Assembly: GCF_000166775.1 (NCBI RefSeq)
Contig: NC_014720.1
Span: 1,079,501-1,143,500, forward strand
DNA length: 64,000 nt
Reading direction: 5' to 3'
Origin: Caldicellulosiruptor kronotskyensis 2002
GTDB lineage: Bacteria > Bacillota > Thermoanaerobacteria > Caldicellulosiruptorales > Caldicellulosiruptoraceae
Shown: piece by piece, positions 62,656-64,000 of the stretch
How positions within the stretch are numbered: position 1 is the first letter of the stretch
Layout: each line of letters opens with the position of its first letter
The notes under the pieces: model-generated
Told to the model about the DNA's origin: nothing
The model's input: only the letters and a program-made list of their open reading frames with translations
Databases searched by the model: none
Program-made: the position numbers and the translations under genes

Positions 62656-63813
62656 TAGCAAAAATTCTTCTTCTAAAAATAAACCATTTTTAACCATATC
62701 AGAAATAATGCTCAGTGCTGTAGATTGGGGCAGTCCTCTGCGGTAAGGTCTATCCTCTATTAAAGCCTGATAGACATCACAAATGCCTACTATTCTGTCT
62801 AAAAGTGAGAGTCCATCTTTTCCAAGTTTTTCGGGATAACCACTTGAGTCTGCTCTCTCGTGGTGATTTCCTGCCCAGTTAGCTATGTCATCTTTGAAGG
62901 CAGGAATTTGAGAAAGAATCAATTTTGTATAGTAAGGATGGGATTTTATAATATAAAACTCCTCTTTTGTAAGCTTTCCTTCTTTGTTGAGAATTTCATT
63001 TGGAACAACCATTTTGCCAATATCATGAAGGTAACCTGCGATTTTAAGTTTATTTGACATCTCACTATCCAGTTCCATTGTTTTAGCAATTGTATAAACC
63101 GTTTGTGAAACTCCTTGGGAATGAATATGAGTAAAGAAGCTTTTGTTGTCAATAAGCAAAGATATTGCTTCAGAGAACTTTAGCATCTGCTCTATATCAA
63201 AATAAACCTCGTCTTCAGGTGATAAAGCCATGACAATGTGCCTCAAGTGAGGGTTATAAAGGTCCAACCAGAATTTATCTGTTTGAGCAATTTCTAAAAA
63301 AGCTTCAACAATGATAGGATTAAAAAGCACACCTTTCTTTTTCAACACCCAATTTGTTATCTCCTCAATCTGTTGATAATATGGTTTTGAAAAATCTAAG
63401 GTGATATCAATCTGGTCAGCAAGATTTATAATCTGAGAAGCAAATGGTGTGACCAAGTGGTCATATCCAAATGCACCAGATCCGTTATAAAACTCATGAT
63501 GATATTTTATAAACTCAGCAATATCTTTATCTAAAGGAAGTTTTTGCAAAAATTCATAGCCAAGTAGACAGTGGTTTTTGGCAAGGTTTGGGTCAATATG
63601 GGATGTAATGAATTTTTTATCGGCAACTGTTATTCCTATGTCGTGAAAAAAAGCTGCATAGTATATCTTCTTTTTTTCAACAGGTTTAAGTCCTAAAAGG
63701 TTTGAAAGCTGCAAAGAGATATATGTAACTTTTGGCGCATGTTCTCTTCTTCCTTGAGCTATATCGATAAGATGTGAAATAGCTGAAAGAAGATTTCCAA
63801 CACTAATCTTCAT
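62635..63813 (-). CDS. Tandem-HD protein with HD-GYP domain
   Basis: A 392 aa cytosolic protein with two HD domains. The first (about residues 10-175) has FFHDIGI and YHHEFYNGSGAFG, a degenerate form. The second (about 215-385) has YLHDIGKMVVP and NHHERADSSGYPEKL, close to the HD-GYP motif HHExxDGxGYP with Ser in place of the first Gly. It probably degrades cyclic di-GMP or a similar signal with the second domain; the first may be regulatory. ATG (63811-63813) is chosen because AAGGTGG abuts the upstream TTG. It converges with the kinase. Confidence 0.86.
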   Translation of the reverse strand: MKISVGNLLSAISHLIDIAQGRREHAPKVTYISLQLSNLLGLKPVEKKKIYYAAFFHDIGITVADKKFITSHIDPNLAKNHCLLGYEFLQKLPLDKDIAEFIKYHHEFYNGSGAFGYDHLVTPFASQIINLADQIDITLDFSKPYYQQIEEITNWVLKKKGVLFNPIIVEAFLEIAQTDKFWLDLYNPHLRHIVMALSPEDEVYFDIEQMLKFSEAISLLIDNKSFFTHIHSQGVSQTVYTIAKTMELDSEMSNKLKIAGYLHDIGKMVVPNEILNKEGKLTKEEFYIIKSHPYYTKLILSQIPAFKDDIANWAGNHHERADSSGYPEKLGKDGLSLLDRIVGICDVYQALIEDRPYRRGLPQSTALSIISDMVKNGLFLEEEFLLLKRAVS

Positions 63814-64000
63814 AGGAAAAATCAACCACCTTTTTAAAAAGCACTGTCTTTCGTAACCTTATTATAACTCAAAAGCTAAAAAATTTTTTGACAAAGTTTT
63901 TAAAATCTCTACTTCATTTTTTATATAAGACTTTGTACAACTGAAAAGTAATTTGGGTAGCAAAAATCTCTTTGAACAATATAATGTATTAAAAGCACAA
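63814..64000. other. Right end of window without a recognised gene
   Basis: 187 bases of AT-rich DNA upstream of the HD-domain gene, which should hold its promoter: on the reverse strand TATAAT lies at 63862-63867 (ATTATA on the + strand). On the + strand TTGACA is seen at 63889-63894 without a clear -10 at standard spacing. No gene is supported before the window ends. Confidence 0.4.

Overview
The window looks like a core chromosomal segment of a low-GC, anaerobic, Gram-positive thermophile of the Clostridia, and gene content and order fit Caldicellulosiruptor best. The evidence is AT-rich DNA with strong AGGAGG-type ribosome binding sites, PolC as a replicative polymerase, MEP-pathway isoprenoid genes, MurT/GatD, and many endospore genes. 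The genus is inferred from remembered gene order and was not tested by a search. I see no rRNA, tRNA, CRISPR array, transposon or prophage. About 66 genes fill the window, and no stretch longer than 300 bases lacks a gene.

Layout. 1-9903: frr (3' end), uppS, cdsA, dxr, rseP, ispG, a small glycosyltransferase and polC, a tightly packed envelope/isoprenoid/replication cluster. 9934-12215: thiN, a small GlsB-like membrane protein and an orphan UgpC/MsmK-type sugar ABC ATPase. 12351-18710: a CdaR-like regulator followed closely by ftsE, ftsX, an EnvC-like hydrolase activator, a CtpA protease and a PDZ membrane protein, which reads as a division/cell-wall-hydrolysis operon. 19185-27804: a sporulation and germination block with a SpoIIQ-like protein, sleB, ypeB, a small acid-soluble spore protein, gpr, spoIIP, a small unknown, spoIIM and xerD, interrupted by a reverse-strand MGDG-synthase-like glycosyltransferase. 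27896-29970: murT-gatD. 30144-41003: a nucleoside uptake and salvage locus (BMP binding protein, MTAP, ABC ATPase, two permeases, GntR regulator, cdd, XapX protein, pdp, deoC, deoB, pnp). 41141-45497: cheY-cheA-cheW-mcp. 45641-49452: ECF S component plus DUF6873, YtxC, a YerC-type TrpR-like repressor and a THUMP-type RNA methyltransferase. 49537-52545 (reverse): a large exported protein of unknown function and an HtrA-like protease. 52751-54126: ferredoxin, CsoR-type repressor, TusA and DsrE-like protein. 54258-56084: a DUF4080 radical SAM protein and a Cys-rich DUF6485 protein. 56145-63813: an Nramp transporter (reverse), M18 aminopeptidase, phosphohexomutase (reverse), a two-component system, and a tandem-HD/HD-GYP protein (reverse).

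How the parts work together. The nucleoside locus can import nucleosides, deaminate cytidine, split purine and pyrimidine nucleosides, and feed deoxyribose-phosphate into central metabolism. The ftsEX-envC-ctpA group couples division to wall hydrolysis. The sporulation block contains engulfment (SpoIIQ, SpoIIP, SpoIIM), spore DNA protection (SASP), and germination (GPR, SleB, YpeB) genes, although cultured Caldicellulosiruptor are generally described as non-spore-forming.

The signals most worth a second look are a sigma-F-like promoter just upstream of the SpoIIQ-like gene; a tandem heptad/inverted repeat on the predicted transcription start of the nucleoside-binding-protein gene; a C-tract operator-like site in front of the ferredoxin-CsoR-TusA-DsrE cluster; a two-codon upstream ORF in front of spoIIP; and a large exported protein with three apparent domain repeats next to an HtrA protease. 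I did not find a clearly new defence or mobile system here.
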